Of a stretch of DNA of 64,000 nt, positions 36,906 through 46,716 are shown in pieces. The notes beneath the pieces were generated by a model, which worked only from the letters and a program-made list of their open reading frames with translations, ran no database searches and had not been told where the DNA came from. The position numbers and the translations under genes are program-made. The first letter of the stretch is position 1; each line of letters begins with the position of its first letter. This DNA comes from an uncultured Eubacterium sp. (GTDB taxonomy: Bacteria > Bacillota > Clostridia > Lachnospirales > Lachnospiraceae): the NCBI GenBank assembly GCA_910584645.1, contig CAJUAU010000013.1, positions 1 through 64,000 on the forward strand. The letters are read 5' to 3'.

Positions 36906-36934
36906 ATTATAACACAAAACTTTGCAATAGTAAA
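36906..36934 (-). promoter_or_regulatory. Promoter of the RloA/RloB-like pair
   Basis: On the minus strand TTTACT (36934-36929) and a perfect TATAAT (36911-36906) are 17 bases apart, about 50 bases upstream of the ATPase ATG. Confidence 0.65.
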
Positions 36935-36982
36935 AATATTTTTTTGTTTTAATAAGTATATCCTACTTTTGCAAAAATATAA

Positions 36983-37008
36983 CTGCCAGCAGCATAAGCC
37001 ACTGGCAG
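36983..37008 (-). terminator. Intrinsic terminator after the GH43 gene
   Basis: CTGCCAG and CTGGCAG pair around a 12-base loop and are followed on the minus strand by TTATATTTTTG, about 70 bases after the GH43 stop. Confidence 0.6.
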
Positions 37009-37075
37009 GAAAAAACTTATTATTCTTTTACAGTTGATTCATATAGATATATGACCTGCCCTCCGACAGATCCTA

Positions 37076-38893
37076 CTATTTCATCTTTTTCACCAAGCTG
37101 AAACTTCCGTAGATCTTTTTGCCCTTTGCCCCTTTCTTGTAAGCTCTCACCTTAAAGTAACTGGTCTTACCCTTTTTTAACTTTTTCACGGTATAAGAAG
37201 TCTTGCCGGTTATGATCTTCTTCACATTTTTCTTCAGTTTCTTATCTGTCGAATAGCGGATCTCATAACCGTCTGCTCCTTTTACCCCGCTCCATTTAAC
37301 TTTGGCTTTGTTCCCTTTTATGGATCTGACGGACAAGCCTTTGACCTTAGCCACCTTGATCTTATCTGTTCCAGGCTCTGCCTTTGGTCCTGGTTCCGGA
37401 GTTACCACCGGAATCTGGGTCGGCGCCGGAGGCGTCACCGATGGTGTCTGGGAAGCTGCCGGGGGTTCTGTCACAACTGGCTCCGGTTCTTTCTCAAAAT
37501 ACCAGTAATCAAACTTGAACAGTTCCTCTTCCGAAGAGCCAGTAAAGCACAGGTACAGATCATGGACTCCCGTAATTTTTTCTACATCAGTATTAAATAT
37601 CTGGTACTGTTCTGTACTGCCTGTATCAGAAATCTTTACCGTTCCGATCAACGGGCCGTCCTCAGAATCCAGGTGAAGTTCAATGGCTGCATCTTTATCT
37701 CCCTCACTGGCTGCCGAGGCATGGAAGCGGATCGGTCCCTTCTCGCCAAAATCTACATTTCTTACTTTCAAACTGCTCCCATTCTTGATATCGCAAACAT
37801 TGATTCCACCCCCTGGAGAGTTCTCCGTCTCCACATCTGTTCCCCAGGAAAAAGTCTCCGCTTCCACCAGATCATAGGGATTTAATTCACGGATCGGATC
37901 TGGGCCTTCCTTGGTCATATTCAGTTCTGGGAACGTACCATCCTCATTGTAAGTAAATTCCTCCGCACAAACCGAGCGGTGATAACTTCCTCCGCCAGGC
38001 AGCGCCTGATTATGATAGAACAGGTAAGAGCGTCCCATAAAGTCCACGACGCCAGGATGGTTCGTATAACATCCACCCTGATATGACATAATGACTCCCT
38101 GGTACTTCCAGGGCCCTGTAGGGGAAGTACTGGTGGAGTAGGCGAGATGTTCAGCATTTTCACCAGGCGCAAATGCCGCATAAACCATATAATACAGGTT
38201 ATTGCGTTTATAGAACCAGGGCCCCTCCCCATAAGAGCAGGAACGTTTTCCATCACCCTCGCCAAAACTCTCTGCATTCATATCGATATCAACAATCCCT
38301 GTCTCCTTATCATAGGAGATCATATCCTCATTCAATTTGACATAACGCAGCTTCGGATTTCCAAAATACAGGTACGCCTGCCCGTCATCATCGATATATA
38401 CCGTGGGGTCAATGTTATTCCAGTCACCCTGATCTACCAGCGGTTTTCCGATAGCATCCTCAAAAGGACCCTCAGGACTGTCGCTGACGCCTACACCGAT
38501 CACCATTCCGCCGCCTTTCTTATGGATTGGAACATATAAGTAGAATTTCCCATCCCGTTCCACACACTGGGGAGCCCAGGCCCGGTCCTCGGCCCACTTA
38601 AAGGAGTCCTTGGACATAATCGTTCCGTGGTCTGTCCAGTTTACCATATCCTTCGTAGAATAACATTTCCAGTCAAACATGGTATAAAAATCACCTACCA
38701 GCTCATCCTCATCATGAGAAGTATACAGATACAACGTGTCTCCATGCACCATCGGCGCCGGATCCGCTGTATATACGTTCTGCACGATGGGATTCTCTGC
38801 TGAGACCTTCTGCGGCAGAAGGGTTATGGCCAGGCTTAAAGCCACCGTTATCCCCACTAATTTCTTAAAAAATATTTTCTTCATTGTATTCAT
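37076..38893 (-). CDS. Secreted GH43 glycoside hydrolase with C-terminal fibronectin-type domain
   Basis: The 605-residue protein has a signal peptide ending at VSA. Its five-bladed propeller shows the GH43 triad: Asp44 in YTADPAPM, Asp162 in NNIDPTVYIDDDGQAYLYFG, and Glu223 in YGEGPWFY. Residues about 340-470 form a CBM6-like carbohydrate-binding domain (LVEAETFSWG). A proline/threonine linker then leads to a Lys-rich fibronectin III-like domain (KVKWSGVKGADGYEIRYST). It probably cleaves arabinose or xylose units from plant polysaccharides outside the cell. The start at 38893 or at the fourth codon is equally possible. It follows the beta-helix gene by ten bases. Confidence 0.9.
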   Translation of the reverse strand: MNTMKKIFFKKLVGITVALSLAITLLPQKVSAENPIVQNVYTADPAPMVHGDTLYLYTSHDEDELVGDFYTMFDWKCYSTKDMVNWTDHGTIMSKDSFKWAEDRAWAPQCVERDGKFYLYVPIHKKGGGMVIGVGVSDSPEGPFEDAIGKPLVDQGDWNNIDPTVYIDDDGQAYLYFGNPKLRYVKLNEDMISYDKETGIVDIDMNAESFGEGDGKRSCSYGEGPWFYKRNNLYYMVYAAFAPGENAEHLAYSTSTSPTGPWKYQGVIMSYQGGCYTNHPGVVDFMGRSYLFYHNQALPGGGSYHRSVCAEEFTYNEDGTFPELNMTKEGPDPIRELNPYDLVEAETFSWGTDVETENSPGGGINVCDIKNGSSLKVRNVDFGEKGPIRFHASAASEGDKDAAIELHLDSEDGPLIGTVKISDTGSTEQYQIFNTDVEKITGVHDLYLCFTGSSEEELFKFDYWYFEKEPEPVVTEPPAASQTPSVTPPAPTQIPVVTPEPGPKAEPGTDKIKVAKVKGLSVRSIKGNKAKVKWSGVKGADGYEIRYSTDKKLKKNVKKIITGKTSYTVKKLKKGKTSYFKVRAYKKGAKGKKIYGSFSLVKKMK

Positions 38894-38903
38894 TCCCCCA
38901 TTC

Positions 38904-41900
38904 CTATTCTACTGTTACAAACGCATCCGACTGGCTCAGTATCCCGCCTTTGGAATCCACAATAGTTAAAATGTACCTGCCAGGCTGCAGCGGCGCTTTC
39001 ATACTACTGCTGTCTCCTGCCGTCTTTGACATGGCAGGATCCTTTTCATCGAAAGCCGACAGCCCAGAGGGCGCAAGCCAGATCGTCTTCGTTCCGTCAG
39101 ACAGGACATCCGAAAACTGGAACTCCTCGCCTCTGCCCACGGTAATGTCGGAATCCAGGATCTGATTGGCTTCTGTCACCGTGGTAGAAAATACAATCGT
39201 CTCCTCGCCTGCTTTCAGCGTCCAGGTCCCCGCAGTAGAAATCTCATATCCATCTTCAATGGCTTTTCCATTGAGCGTATAGGAAAGATCTGCCGACAGC
39301 TCCAGCACAAGGGGTCTGATCTTTGATACATTGACATTCTGTCCCTCGGAAACATTGGCGATATCAGAGGCTTCCCCAACATACAGTGTAAAGGTAGAAG
39401 CACTGGATACAGAACCGTCTGCATAGCGGATATAAAGTTTGTATTCGCCCGGCTCCTTTGGAATATCCATACTCTTTTCATTTCCCGCCGCCTTTGTCAT
39501 GGCATCGCTCTCTGCAAAGGCTGACGTTCCTTCCTTTGCCAGCCAGACCTCATCTTCCTGCTGCAGCAGTCCACGGCGCGGCAGCTTCTGTCCCGCCGCC
39601 AGTCTTACATTTGCTGCCAGCTCATAATCCGTATCCGGGATCACATCCTGGCCCACCATATAGACATAATCGTCTTCCAACCCAGAATACAATACTGTTT
39701 CATACCCTTTCAACGGCCAGATGTACTGATCGTTCACGTACTGTTCCAGGCTGCAGTTGGGCGCTGTGGTCTCCGACCGGTCTGTGTTGGAAAAACCATT
39801 GGTGACGATCATATCATGTTTCCTGCGCCAGTCATTTAATTCGTAGACATTACGAATAATATTGGTCACCACATTGCTGTCAAATTTTATGTAGGCACTT
39901 CCTTCATCCGGATGGAATCCGTTGATCATCTTGCTGCCATTGGCAATCTGTTTCTTACGCTTGGCATTGATATAATTGAAACTCATTTCCGAATATTCTG
40001 TCCAGTCGTCATTCCCCTGTCTGCCCAGGGTATAGATCCCGCCTGCATCCTGCAGCAGGGAACAGATCTCCTCTACACGGTTATAATTTACATGGTTGTT
40101 CTTGGAGGTATCTGTCGGAACCCCCGGCAGCTGTGAATCGCTTCCTGTCTCTCCGTCAAAGTTGCACCATCCCCAGCCAATACTCATGCCGCTGTAAGAG
40201 CATTTATACACAAAGTTGTGGAGAACCTGCATATTATAGGTAAAGAAAGAAGTGATCGGAGAGTTGCCTGGGAAGAAATAACAATTCTCATATAAGTAGT
40301 TATTCGTAATCGTTATATTCTTTGGAACAGACTCCGTACCGTTCTGGAACTTCTCTTTTTCCGGCCCCGCTGCATTATCTGCCTTTACATGGTGTATTTC
40401 CGTGTCATTTTCATATACGTGCTGGGGATGCCCCACAACGATGCCGGCTCCTCCCGTGTGGGCAATATAATTTCCGGTAACTTCACAATCCCACACGTCG
40501 TTTTCCAGATGGGCACCCAGATAACCGGTGTGGCGGATCTCTCCATTGAGGATCTGGATATTTTTAGCAGAATTGATATGGATCGCAGCAGGCGGCACAT
40601 CGTAGGAACGATAGATATCGTCATGCTGGTTTATGTTGGCAAATTTGGTAAGTACAATGGATCCCTGAACCGAAGCATAACCATGGGATCCTTCCAGCTC
40701 ATAGAGATTCCAGTCCGTATAGGCAAATCCCAGTCCATCAAAGATAATATTTTCCACGTAATCGGAAGCCGGCTTATCCCCGCACATTTCAATGATCGTA
40801 TCCGTTTCCGGAATGATCACTTCTGCACTGTTTATATCCTCTCCTTCTCTTGGTATGTAATAGAGCATGCTCCCCGCCTGGTCAAAATAAAATTCACCAG
40901 GTTTCTCCAGCCATTCAAATACATTGGTCACATCATTGGATTTATTGGGGCTGTACTCCGTGTTCCATCCGAGATTCTGTGCCAGTGCGCCGTAAGGCAT
41001 CTGCAGATTCACCTGGGTATCCCCCTCTTCTGTCAGGGAAAGGGACTCAGCACAAACTAGCTGCTGCGCCCAGGTAGAACCGGACTCCAGCTCAATATTC
41101 TGCGGATTTCTTGTATCCGCCGGCAGTCCAAAAGATGCGGAAAACACAGCACCGGTATAGATCTTTGTCGTACTGGGAGCCCATGCCCATTCTGCCTGTC
41201 CTTTGGCTACCGTATAACTGCCAAGGGCCTTAGCCGGCTTCTGTGACTTGCTGGTCATGGAAGCACGTTCCCCGTTCACATAGATCGCACGTAACTTTTC
41301 AGAGCGCTCCAACGGAACTTTATATGCGGTCACTCCCTCACGGAGCCAGTTCACATCTTCCGCTTTCTGCCACTTTCCTTCAAGCTTTTTACCACCACTG
41401 AATACAGGAGACGCCCCCTCGGCAGCCCGGTAGATCACAGCCCCCTGCTCCGTCCCGGAATCCTTTGAGTCAAATAGGATAGTGTCCTCCACTGGATAAA
41501 ACCCGTCTGCGATCTCCACTATGATATCGCCCTTTGATTTATCCAGACTGCGCACTGCCTCTTTGGCACGTACCAGCGTCTTAAAAGGATGTGAACTGGA
41601 TCCGTCGCCGTGATCATCACCCTCCGCTGACACATAAAATGCCGGTTCTGTCTTGACATCCGGAGCCGGGCCATGGGATGCCACTGGCGGATTGATGTCT
41701 GGTGCTGCAGATGGCAGCGCCGTAGGATCCGGCACTGGTACCGGTGTCTTTCTGACTGGTACTGTTTTTTTCTTCACTGTTACCTTCACCTTTCCAATAA
41801 CCTTTTTCTTCTTTTTCTTTTTGATCTGATACGTTTCTTTTACCGTGATCACAGCTTTCCCAGCCTTTTTCCCACGAACCACCCCATTTTTTGTAACAGA

Positions 41901-42107
41901 GGCAATCTTCTTTTTGCTGGAAGAAAAGACATACTTTCTCTTTTTCTTCTTGTTCCTGATCTGGATCTTTTTCGTCTTTCCTGCGAAAACCGTGATCCTG
42001 GTCTGCTTCAGGGAAGTTTTTTTCGCCGCCCAGGCGTCTGCCCCCGGCATAACAAGGGATACTGCCAGAGCTCCCAAAAGCACACCGCTAACTAATTTTT
42101 TTACCAT
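38904..42107 (-). CDS. Secreted right-handed beta-helix protein (GH141-like) with N-terminal Ig-like domain
   Basis: The 1067-residue protein has a signal peptide (MVKKLVSGVLLGALAVSLVM, cut after ADAWA) and a Lys-rich Ig-like domain (residues about 30-115, TRITVFAGKTKKIQIRNKKK). A proline linker leads to the beta-helix, which opens FYVSAEGDDHGDGSSSHPFK. The helix opening and strings such as NIIFDGLGFAYTDWN and NVWDCEVTGNYIAHTGGAGI resemble GH141-type enzymes and pectate-lyase folds. Two Ig-like repeats follow near the end (LSAFDEKDPAMSKTAGDSSS). It likely acts on complex plant glycans with the GH43 enzyme encoded next. The exact linkage is unknown. It is first in the pair and has its own promoter. 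Confidence 0.85.
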   Translation of the reverse strand: MVKKLVSGVLLGALAVSLVMPGADAWAAKKTSLKQTRITVFAGKTKKIQIRNKKKKRKYVFSSSKKKIASVTKNGVVRGKKAGKAVITVKETYQIKKKKKKKVIGKVKVTVKKKTVPVRKTPVPVPDPTALPSAAPDINPPVASHGPAPDVKTEPAFYVSAEGDDHGDGSSSHPFKTLVRAKEAVRSLDKSKGDIIVEIADGFYPVEDTILFDSKDSGTEQGAVIYRAAEGASPVFSGGKKLEGKWQKAEDVNWLREGVTAYKVPLERSEKLRAIYVNGERASMTSKSQKPAKALGSYTVAKGQAEWAWAPSTTKIYTGAVFSASFGLPADTRNPQNIELESGSTWAQQLVCAESLSLTEEGDTQVNLQMPYGALAQNLGWNTEYSPNKSNDVTNVFEWLEKPGEFYFDQAGSMLYYIPREGEDINSAEVIIPETDTIIEMCGDKPASDYVENIIFDGLGFAYTDWNLYELEGSHGYASVQGSIVLTKFANINQHDDIYRSYDVPPAAIHINSAKNIQILNGEIRHTGYLGAHLENDVWDCEVTGNYIAHTGGAGIVVGHPQHVYENDTEIHHVKADNAAGPEKEKFQNGTESVPKNITITNNYLYENCYFFPGNSPITSFFTYNMQVLHNFVYKCSYSGMSIGWGWCNFDGETGSDSQLPGVPTDTSKNNHVNYNRVEEICSLLQDAGGIYTLGRQGNDDWTEYSEMSFNYINAKRKKQIANGSKMINGFHPDEGSAYIKFDSNVVTNIIRNVYELNDWRRKHDMIVTNGFSNTDRSETTAPNCSLEQYVNDQYIWPLKGYETVLYSGLEDDYVYMVGQDVIPDTDYELAANVRLAAGQKLPRRGLLQQEDEVWLAKEGTSAFAESDAMTKAAGNEKSMDIPKEPGEYKLYIRYADGSVSSASTFTLYVGEASDIANVSEGQNVNVSKIRPLVLELSADLSYTLNGKAIEDGYEISTAGTWTLKAGEETIVFSTTVTEANQILDSDITVGRGEEFQFSDVLSDGTKTIWLAPSGLSAFDEKDPAMSKTAGDSSSMKAPLQPGRYILTIVDSKGGILSQSDAFVTVE

Positions 42108-42142
42108 TCACATAAGCCTCTTTTCATTTTGTATTTTACTAT

Positions 42143-42171
42143 AGTATACAAAAATCCACCCTGCTTTTCAA
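42143..42171 (-). promoter_or_regulatory. Promoter of the beta-helix/GH43 pair
   Basis: On the minus strand TTGAAA (42171-42166) and TATACT (42148-42143) are 17 bases apart, about 36 bases upstream of the start codon. Confidence 0.7.
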
Positions 42172-42211
42172 GCTCCTTTGTTCTGTTTGCACAAAAAAAA
42201 CTAACAAAAAA

Positions 42212-42239
42212 ACAAGAACTGACTTCCGTCACTCCTTGT
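42212..42239 (-). terminator. Intrinsic terminator after cysS
   Basis: On the minus strand ACAAGGAGTGAC-GGAA-GTCAGTTCTTGT forms a 12-bp stem with one mismatch and one G:U pair, followed by TTTTTTTG. Confidence 0.85.
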
Positions 42240-42260
42240 TTTCTTGTCTCAACATTTGAT

Positions 42261-43676
42261 TTACTCCCTGGTCCACACAACGCCTTCTCTTGTATCCTTT
42301 ATAAGAATGCCTTTTGCCTTCAGCTCATCACGGATCGCATCCGCCCGGGCAAAATTTTTCTCCTTCTTTGCTGCCGCGCGCTCTGCGATCTTCTGCTCCA
42401 CATAGGCAGACAGTTCTTCATCCACCTCATCCTCTTCTCTCTCCCATGCCCGTTCCAGTCCCAGGGATAATACACTATCCATCTCCATAATGATCTTACG
42501 CTTGGCTGCTCCCGGCATATCTTCCTTGAGGACATCATAGAGTACCGTAAGTCCCATAGAAGTATTCAAATCATTTCCCAGGGCCTCTGCAAACTTTATG
42601 CGGTATGCTTCTACTTTCCCATCTTCTGCTCCGCCCTCTTCCGGCACCGCTGCCACCCGCTTCATCAGCTTCTCATAGGCCGCTGCCACATTGTCCAATC
42701 CCTCGTAGGAAAACTCCAGCGGTTTGCGGTAATGGGACTGGAGGCAGAACATCCGGTAAACCATCGGATCATAGCCCTTTTCTTCCAGAAGGGACACTGT
42801 GAGAAATTCCCCCTTGGATTTGCTCATCTTGCCACTCCTGGTATTAAGATGATTCACATGGAACCAGTAATTGCACCATTTATGTCCGAGATAGGCCTCA
42901 CTCTGGGCGATCTCGTTGGTGTGGTGTGGGAAAATGTTATCCACGCCGCCACAGTGGATATCCATATACTCCCCAAGATGTTTGATGCTGATGCTGGAAC
43001 ACTCGATATGCCATCCCGGATATCCGAAGCCCCAGGGACTATCCCATTTGAGCTCCTGATTGTCAAATTTGGATTTAGTAAACCAGAGGACAAAATCTGT
43101 CTTATTTCTCTTATTGGTATCCTCTTCCACATCTTCCCTGACGCCTACCTGGAGTTCCTCCTCCTTCTGGGAAGACAGAACATAGTAGTCCGCCAGCTTA
43201 GAGGTGTCAAAATATACATTGTCCCCTGCCACATAGGCAAAGCCCTTTTCCAGAAGTACTTCGATCATATGAATAAACTCACCGATACAGCCCGTCGCCG
43301 GCTCCACCACATCCGGGCGCTTGATCCGCAGCTTTTCACAGTCCTGAAAAAATGCTTCGGTATAAAACCTGGCGATATCCATAACGGATTTATGTTCTCT
43401 TTTGGCGCCTGCCAGCATCTTATCTTCCCCGGTATCCCCGTCACTGGACAGATGTCCCACATCTGTAATATTCATGACCCGCTTCACGTCATACCCTGCA
43501 AAACGGAGATACTTTTCCAGGACGTCTTCCATAATATAGCTTCTCAGATTTCCGATGTGGGCAAAATGATACACCGTCGGTCCGCAGGTATACATAGCCA
43601 CCTTTCCCGGTTCATTCGGCACAAATTCTTCCACCTTTTTGGAAAGGGTATTGTATAAACAAGTCTTAGCCCTCAT
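42261..43676 (-). CDS. cysS: Cysteinyl-tRNA synthetase
   Basis: The 471-residue class I synthetase charges tRNA-Cys. It has the zinc-binding CGPTVY region, the HIGH-type motif HFAHIGNLRSY, GWHIECSSISIKHLGEYMDI, the metal-ligand stretch GGVDNIFPHHTNEIAQSEAY and the KMSKS motif GKMSKSKGEF. The length is normal. GGAGGAG stands six bases before the ATG. It is 44 bases downstream of the DUF4340 gene and may be transcribed from the Gld-type cluster or by itself. Confidence 0.97.
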   Translation of the reverse strand: MRAKTCLYNTLSKKVEEFVPNEPGKVAMYTCGPTVYHFAHIGNLRSYIMEDVLEKYLRFAGYDVKRVMNITDVGHLSSDGDTGEDKMLAGAKREHKSVMDIARFYTEAFFQDCEKLRIKRPDVVEPATGCIGEFIHMIEVLLEKGFAYVAGDNVYFDTSKLADYYVLSSQKEEELQVGVREDVEEDTNKRNKTDFVLWFTKSKFDNQELKWDSPWGFGYPGWHIECSSISIKHLGEYMDIHCGGVDNIFPHHTNEIAQSEAYLGHKWCNYWFHVNHLNTRSGKMSKSKGEFLTVSLLEEKGYDPMVYRMFCLQSHYRKPLEFSYEGLDNVAAAYEKLMKRVAAVPEEGGAEDGKVEAYRIKFAEALGNDLNTSMGLTVLYDVLKEDMPGAAKRKIIMEMDSVLSLGLERAWEREEDEVDEELSAYVEQKIAERAAAKKEKNFARADAIRDELKAKGILIKDTREGVVWTRE

Positions 43677-43720
43677 AACTCTCCTCCATTCTGGCTGACA
43701 CTGATCTCTGTATGATTATA

Positions 43721-45265
43721 TTACTTTTTCTCCTGCAGGTCAAGGTCAGACAGGGATTCAAATGCCTCGATCACCGCATCCACAGACATTTTATCCACGA
43801 GAAAATAATCCATTCCATCCTTGTCAACCCGGTAGAAATTCGTACCGTCATAGGGCAGATAACGGACCGTCACATCCCGGTCTTCTTCATGGTATACTGC
43901 TGTCAGCACAGGTTTCTCGCTCTCTGGTTTGACAGAATCTTTTGCCGCGGAAGTAAACTCCAGTAAAAACGCCTTGGAATATGGTGTCAGGAAAGCATCC
44001 TCCTGGTCTGCAGGCACCGTTTTTCCATTCAGAGTCCAGATGTTTTTCTCCTTGCCGTCCTCACCCTGTTCGGAATCATGGGTTACTGTGATCTTTTTGC
44101 CGGAACGTCCTATTGTCATTTCATAGCCTTTTATGTCCGAGGCAAGAGTAGAATATACGCTGTGATCCATATAGGTGTAGGCGTCTGCCCCCATCATGCT
44201 CTCTGCCTTGTCTGCGGACAGGGTATACACATTTTGGGAACCTTTCAGGCTCACATAATAACTTCCATTTTCATCTTTTTTTCCCACATACAAGGTGTAG
44301 CCCTTGGTATCCTGGTACTCCTTTGGCACAACATTTGCCTTATTGCTGCTCTTTCCCACCGTGGACGCCGAATCCGAATCTTCCTTTTCCTCTGGGATCT
44401 CATAACCGTCTTTCAGGTCAAAATAGCCCACCTGGATCTCTGCTGCCGGATCATCCAGGCCATATTTTTTCTTGTCGGAACACTGGTATTCCACCAGTTC
44501 GTCAAAAGAAACTGCCGTATAAAAGCCCTGCAGCGTCGCCCAGTCATTGGTAGAGGATCCCGCCAGAGGCTTTTTATAAGGCTCTGAGATCACCCAGTTC
44601 GTATAGGCATCCACTTTCTTATCATCTGGAACGATTTCTGCCAGAAAAGTTGTTTTATTTTTATTTTTTACGGAAATCTTCGTCAGGTAATCGGCGTTGA
44701 TATCTTTGATCTCCTCTTTGGCGATCAGGGTATTTTTCTCTACATAAAGAGAATTGTACAGTGCATCCGTAAATGTATAGATCTTATCGCTGTCCGCTGT
44801 CATTCCGTAATTACCGCCGCTGACTGGAACCGTATCCCCAAAATGGATCTCCTGGGACTTACCGTCGGATGTAGTTATCTTTACCGTCATCTGTGGTTTT
44901 TCCAAACCATACTCTTGTTTGCTGCCACTGTCTCCTGCCAGTTCTTTTGTGGCTGTCACCGGACTCAGAGCCTGGAACATGCCCTCCACCGCTTCCTGGT
45001 CCACAGGGGCCTCCGGGAGATCCTCCAGTTTCCATCCCCCTTCTTCTTTGCGCAGGGAAACGGGGTCTTCTCCTTCCCTGGTGACGGAGATCGCCGTGAT
45101 ATTGTCTTTCTCCACATGAAAAACCCGCACCGTCTCTGAGGTACTCTCCTGTTCCCCGTTATTCTCATCCTCTCCCTGGGGCACAAGAAAATACAGGATA
45201 ATGGCCGCTGCCATTAATACACAGAGCCCTGCCAGGGTGAGTGCCTGCTTCTTTCCCTTTGACAT
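43721..45265 (-). CDS. DUF4340-containing membrane-anchored protein
   Basis: The 514-residue protein has one N-terminal membrane helix (residues 8-28) and an extracytoplasmic region rich in beta strands. It contains the DUF4340 pattern WKLEDLPEAPVDQEAVEGMF and LEKPQMTVKITTSDG-like repeats. DUF4340 proteins follow GldG-type genes in many genomes, as here; the function is unknown. The ATG overlaps the GldG stop, and AAGGAGG is close ahead, so the two are translationally coupled. Confidence 0.85.
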   Translation of the reverse strand: MSKGKKQALTLAGLCVLMAAAIILYFLVPQGEDENNGEQESTSETVRVFHVEKDNITAISVTREGEDPVSLRKEEGGWKLEDLPEAPVDQEAVEGMFQALSPVTATKELAGDSGSKQEYGLEKPQMTVKITTSDGKSQEIHFGDTVPVSGGNYGMTADSDKIYTFTDALYNSLYVEKNTLIAKEEIKDINADYLTKISVKNKNKTTFLAEIVPDDKKVDAYTNWVISEPYKKPLAGSSTNDWATLQGFYTAVSFDELVEYQCSDKKKYGLDDPAAEIQVGYFDLKDGYEIPEEKEDSDSASTVGKSSNKANVVPKEYQDTKGYTLYVGKKDENGSYYVSLKGSQNVYTLSADKAESMMGADAYTYMDHSVYSTLASDIKGYEMTIGRSGKKITVTHDSEQGEDGKEKNIWTLNGKTVPADQEDAFLTPYSKAFLLEFTSAAKDSVKPESEKPVLTAVYHEEDRDVTVRYLPYDGTNFYRVDKDGMDYFLVDKMSVDAVIEAFESLSDLDLQEKK

Positions 45266-46701
45266 CAGTTCTTCCTCCTTCTGAACCAGATCACAAAACC
45301 AGCTGCCAGCAGAACAAGAGGAAGTATCACCACGAGAACGACCGTAAAGAATACACGGTCCCCCTCCTGGATCATCACCGTCTCCATGTTCAGGCTTCTT
45401 GTAGGAATCGCCAGTTTGGCAGTCTCGCCCCCTGTGAGCCAGGTGGCAGACTTAAGTACCACCGAACGGTTTCCAAACTGGTTACTGGATATATATGTGT
45501 CCGCATTAAAATTGGAGGAGGCAAACAGAACGATCTTCGTCGCCTTTCCCTGCCCCTGGGTGTTTTCCGCATACACATCCGTAATGGCTGCCGCCACCGC
45601 AAAAGGTCCGCTGATATCCTTATCTTCCTTTTCCAGCGTCGTAGCTTTTTCATTGGTCTTGGAAAAAGCAGAATCTGTCGTAGTCAGCAGCGGCTCCACA
45701 GTCAGGGTGCTCCTCACATCACTCTGAACCGTCAGTCCCTTGGTTCCCTGTACGATCACCGGAGCACTTTCTGTAAGTTCTTCCATGATCTCGTGCTCCT
45801 TTGTATTTCCTACAAAGGCCGTCGGATTCTGCTGGGATATTGCTCCTTCTGCATCCAGCACAAACCCCTCTGCCACATTAACTCCATAGTCCGCCAGAAG
45901 TTTATAAAAATTTGTCATTTCCTTCTCCGGCAGTGCATTGATATAGATCATCGCCTTTCCGCCATTTTTTAAATAATCAGAAAGAAGATTATATTCCTCT
46001 TCGGTGAAGTCATATACTGGTCCGTTGATCAGAAGGATCCGGCAGTCTTCCGGAATGCTTTTTGCAGAAGCTGTGGCAAGTTCTGCCGAATCTATATTGG
46101 ACTTATCCAGGATCTCCTGGAAACTGCTGCCGATCTCTCCCTCTCCATGACCGGAGGTATAGTACAGCTTATTGGTCGTATCACTGGTCACGATCTGCAG
46201 CGCCGCCGTGATCTGTCCCTCTGCATCCAGTGTGTTCGTATATCCGCCAGTCATATAGTCCATATCCTGCACCAGCATTTTGGCGGCCGGCACCAGCCGT
46301 TTTTTATCCTTTGTCTCATTCACCACGATCACATCATTGTCCTGAATCTCCTCGTCGGTAAATTGCTTGGAAAAATTCGGGTAAACCACCGGATCCTTGT
46401 CAACAACCTCGATGTTTCCCAGTCCGTTGTACTGCTCCAGAACTTTTTCGATCACGCTCTGCTGGTTGCCCTCCTGGCACATATAATACAGCTTTACCTT
46501 ATCTTTAATACCCTGTGCCAGCTTTTTCGTATCCTCTGTCAGCGTATACTTTTTGTCACTGCTGAGGTCTACTGAAATATTCATTTTATTTACTATGAGA
46601 TTTAACACCACCACAAGCACGATAACGATCACCATGACAAGGGTCTGATAGCCGCCCATCTTGAACTTGCGGTTTTTAAAGCTCTTTTTTACATCTTTCA
46701 T
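45265..46701 (-). CDS. GldG-family ABC-type auxiliary protein
   Basis: A 478-residue protein with an N-terminal membrane helix (TLVMVIVIVLVVVLNLIVNK) and a C-terminal one (FFTVVLVVILPLVLLAAGFV). Between them is a large outer domain of the ABC_transp_aux family, with GGYTNTLDAEGQITAALQIV and YYTSGHGEGEIGSSFQEIL. It likely partners the preceding permease and ATPase. GGAGG lies five bases before the ATG at 46701. An upstream ATG at 46713 with AAGGTGG nine bases ahead is an alternative. Confidence 0.85.
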   Translation of the reverse strand: MKDVKKSFKNRKFKMGGYQTLVMVIVIVLVVVLNLIVNKMNISVDLSSDKKYTLTEDTKKLAQGIKDKVKLYYMCQEGNQQSVIEKVLEQYNGLGNIEVVDKDPVVYPNFSKQFTDEEIQDNDVIVVNETKDKKRLVPAAKMLVQDMDYMTGGYTNTLDAEGQITAALQIVTSDTTNKLYYTSGHGEGEIGSSFQEILDKSNIDSAELATASAKSIPEDCRILLINGPVYDFTEEEYNLLSDYLKNGGKAMIYINALPEKEMTNFYKLLADYGVNVAEGFVLDAEGAISQQNPTAFVGNTKEHEIMEELTESAPVIVQGTKGLTVQSDVRSTLTVEPLLTTTDSAFSKTNEKATTLEKEDKDISGPFAVAAAITDVYAENTQGQGKATKIVLFASSNFNADTYISSNQFGNRSVVLKSATWLTGGETAKLAIPTRSLNMETVMIQEGDRVFFTVVLVVILPLVLLAAGFVIWFRRRKN

Positions 46702-46716
46702 CTTGTCCTCCATACA

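Noticed and set aside
42732..43658. A 308-codon plus-strand frame opposite cysS
   Set aside because: It mirrors cysS codons and has no recognisable domain.
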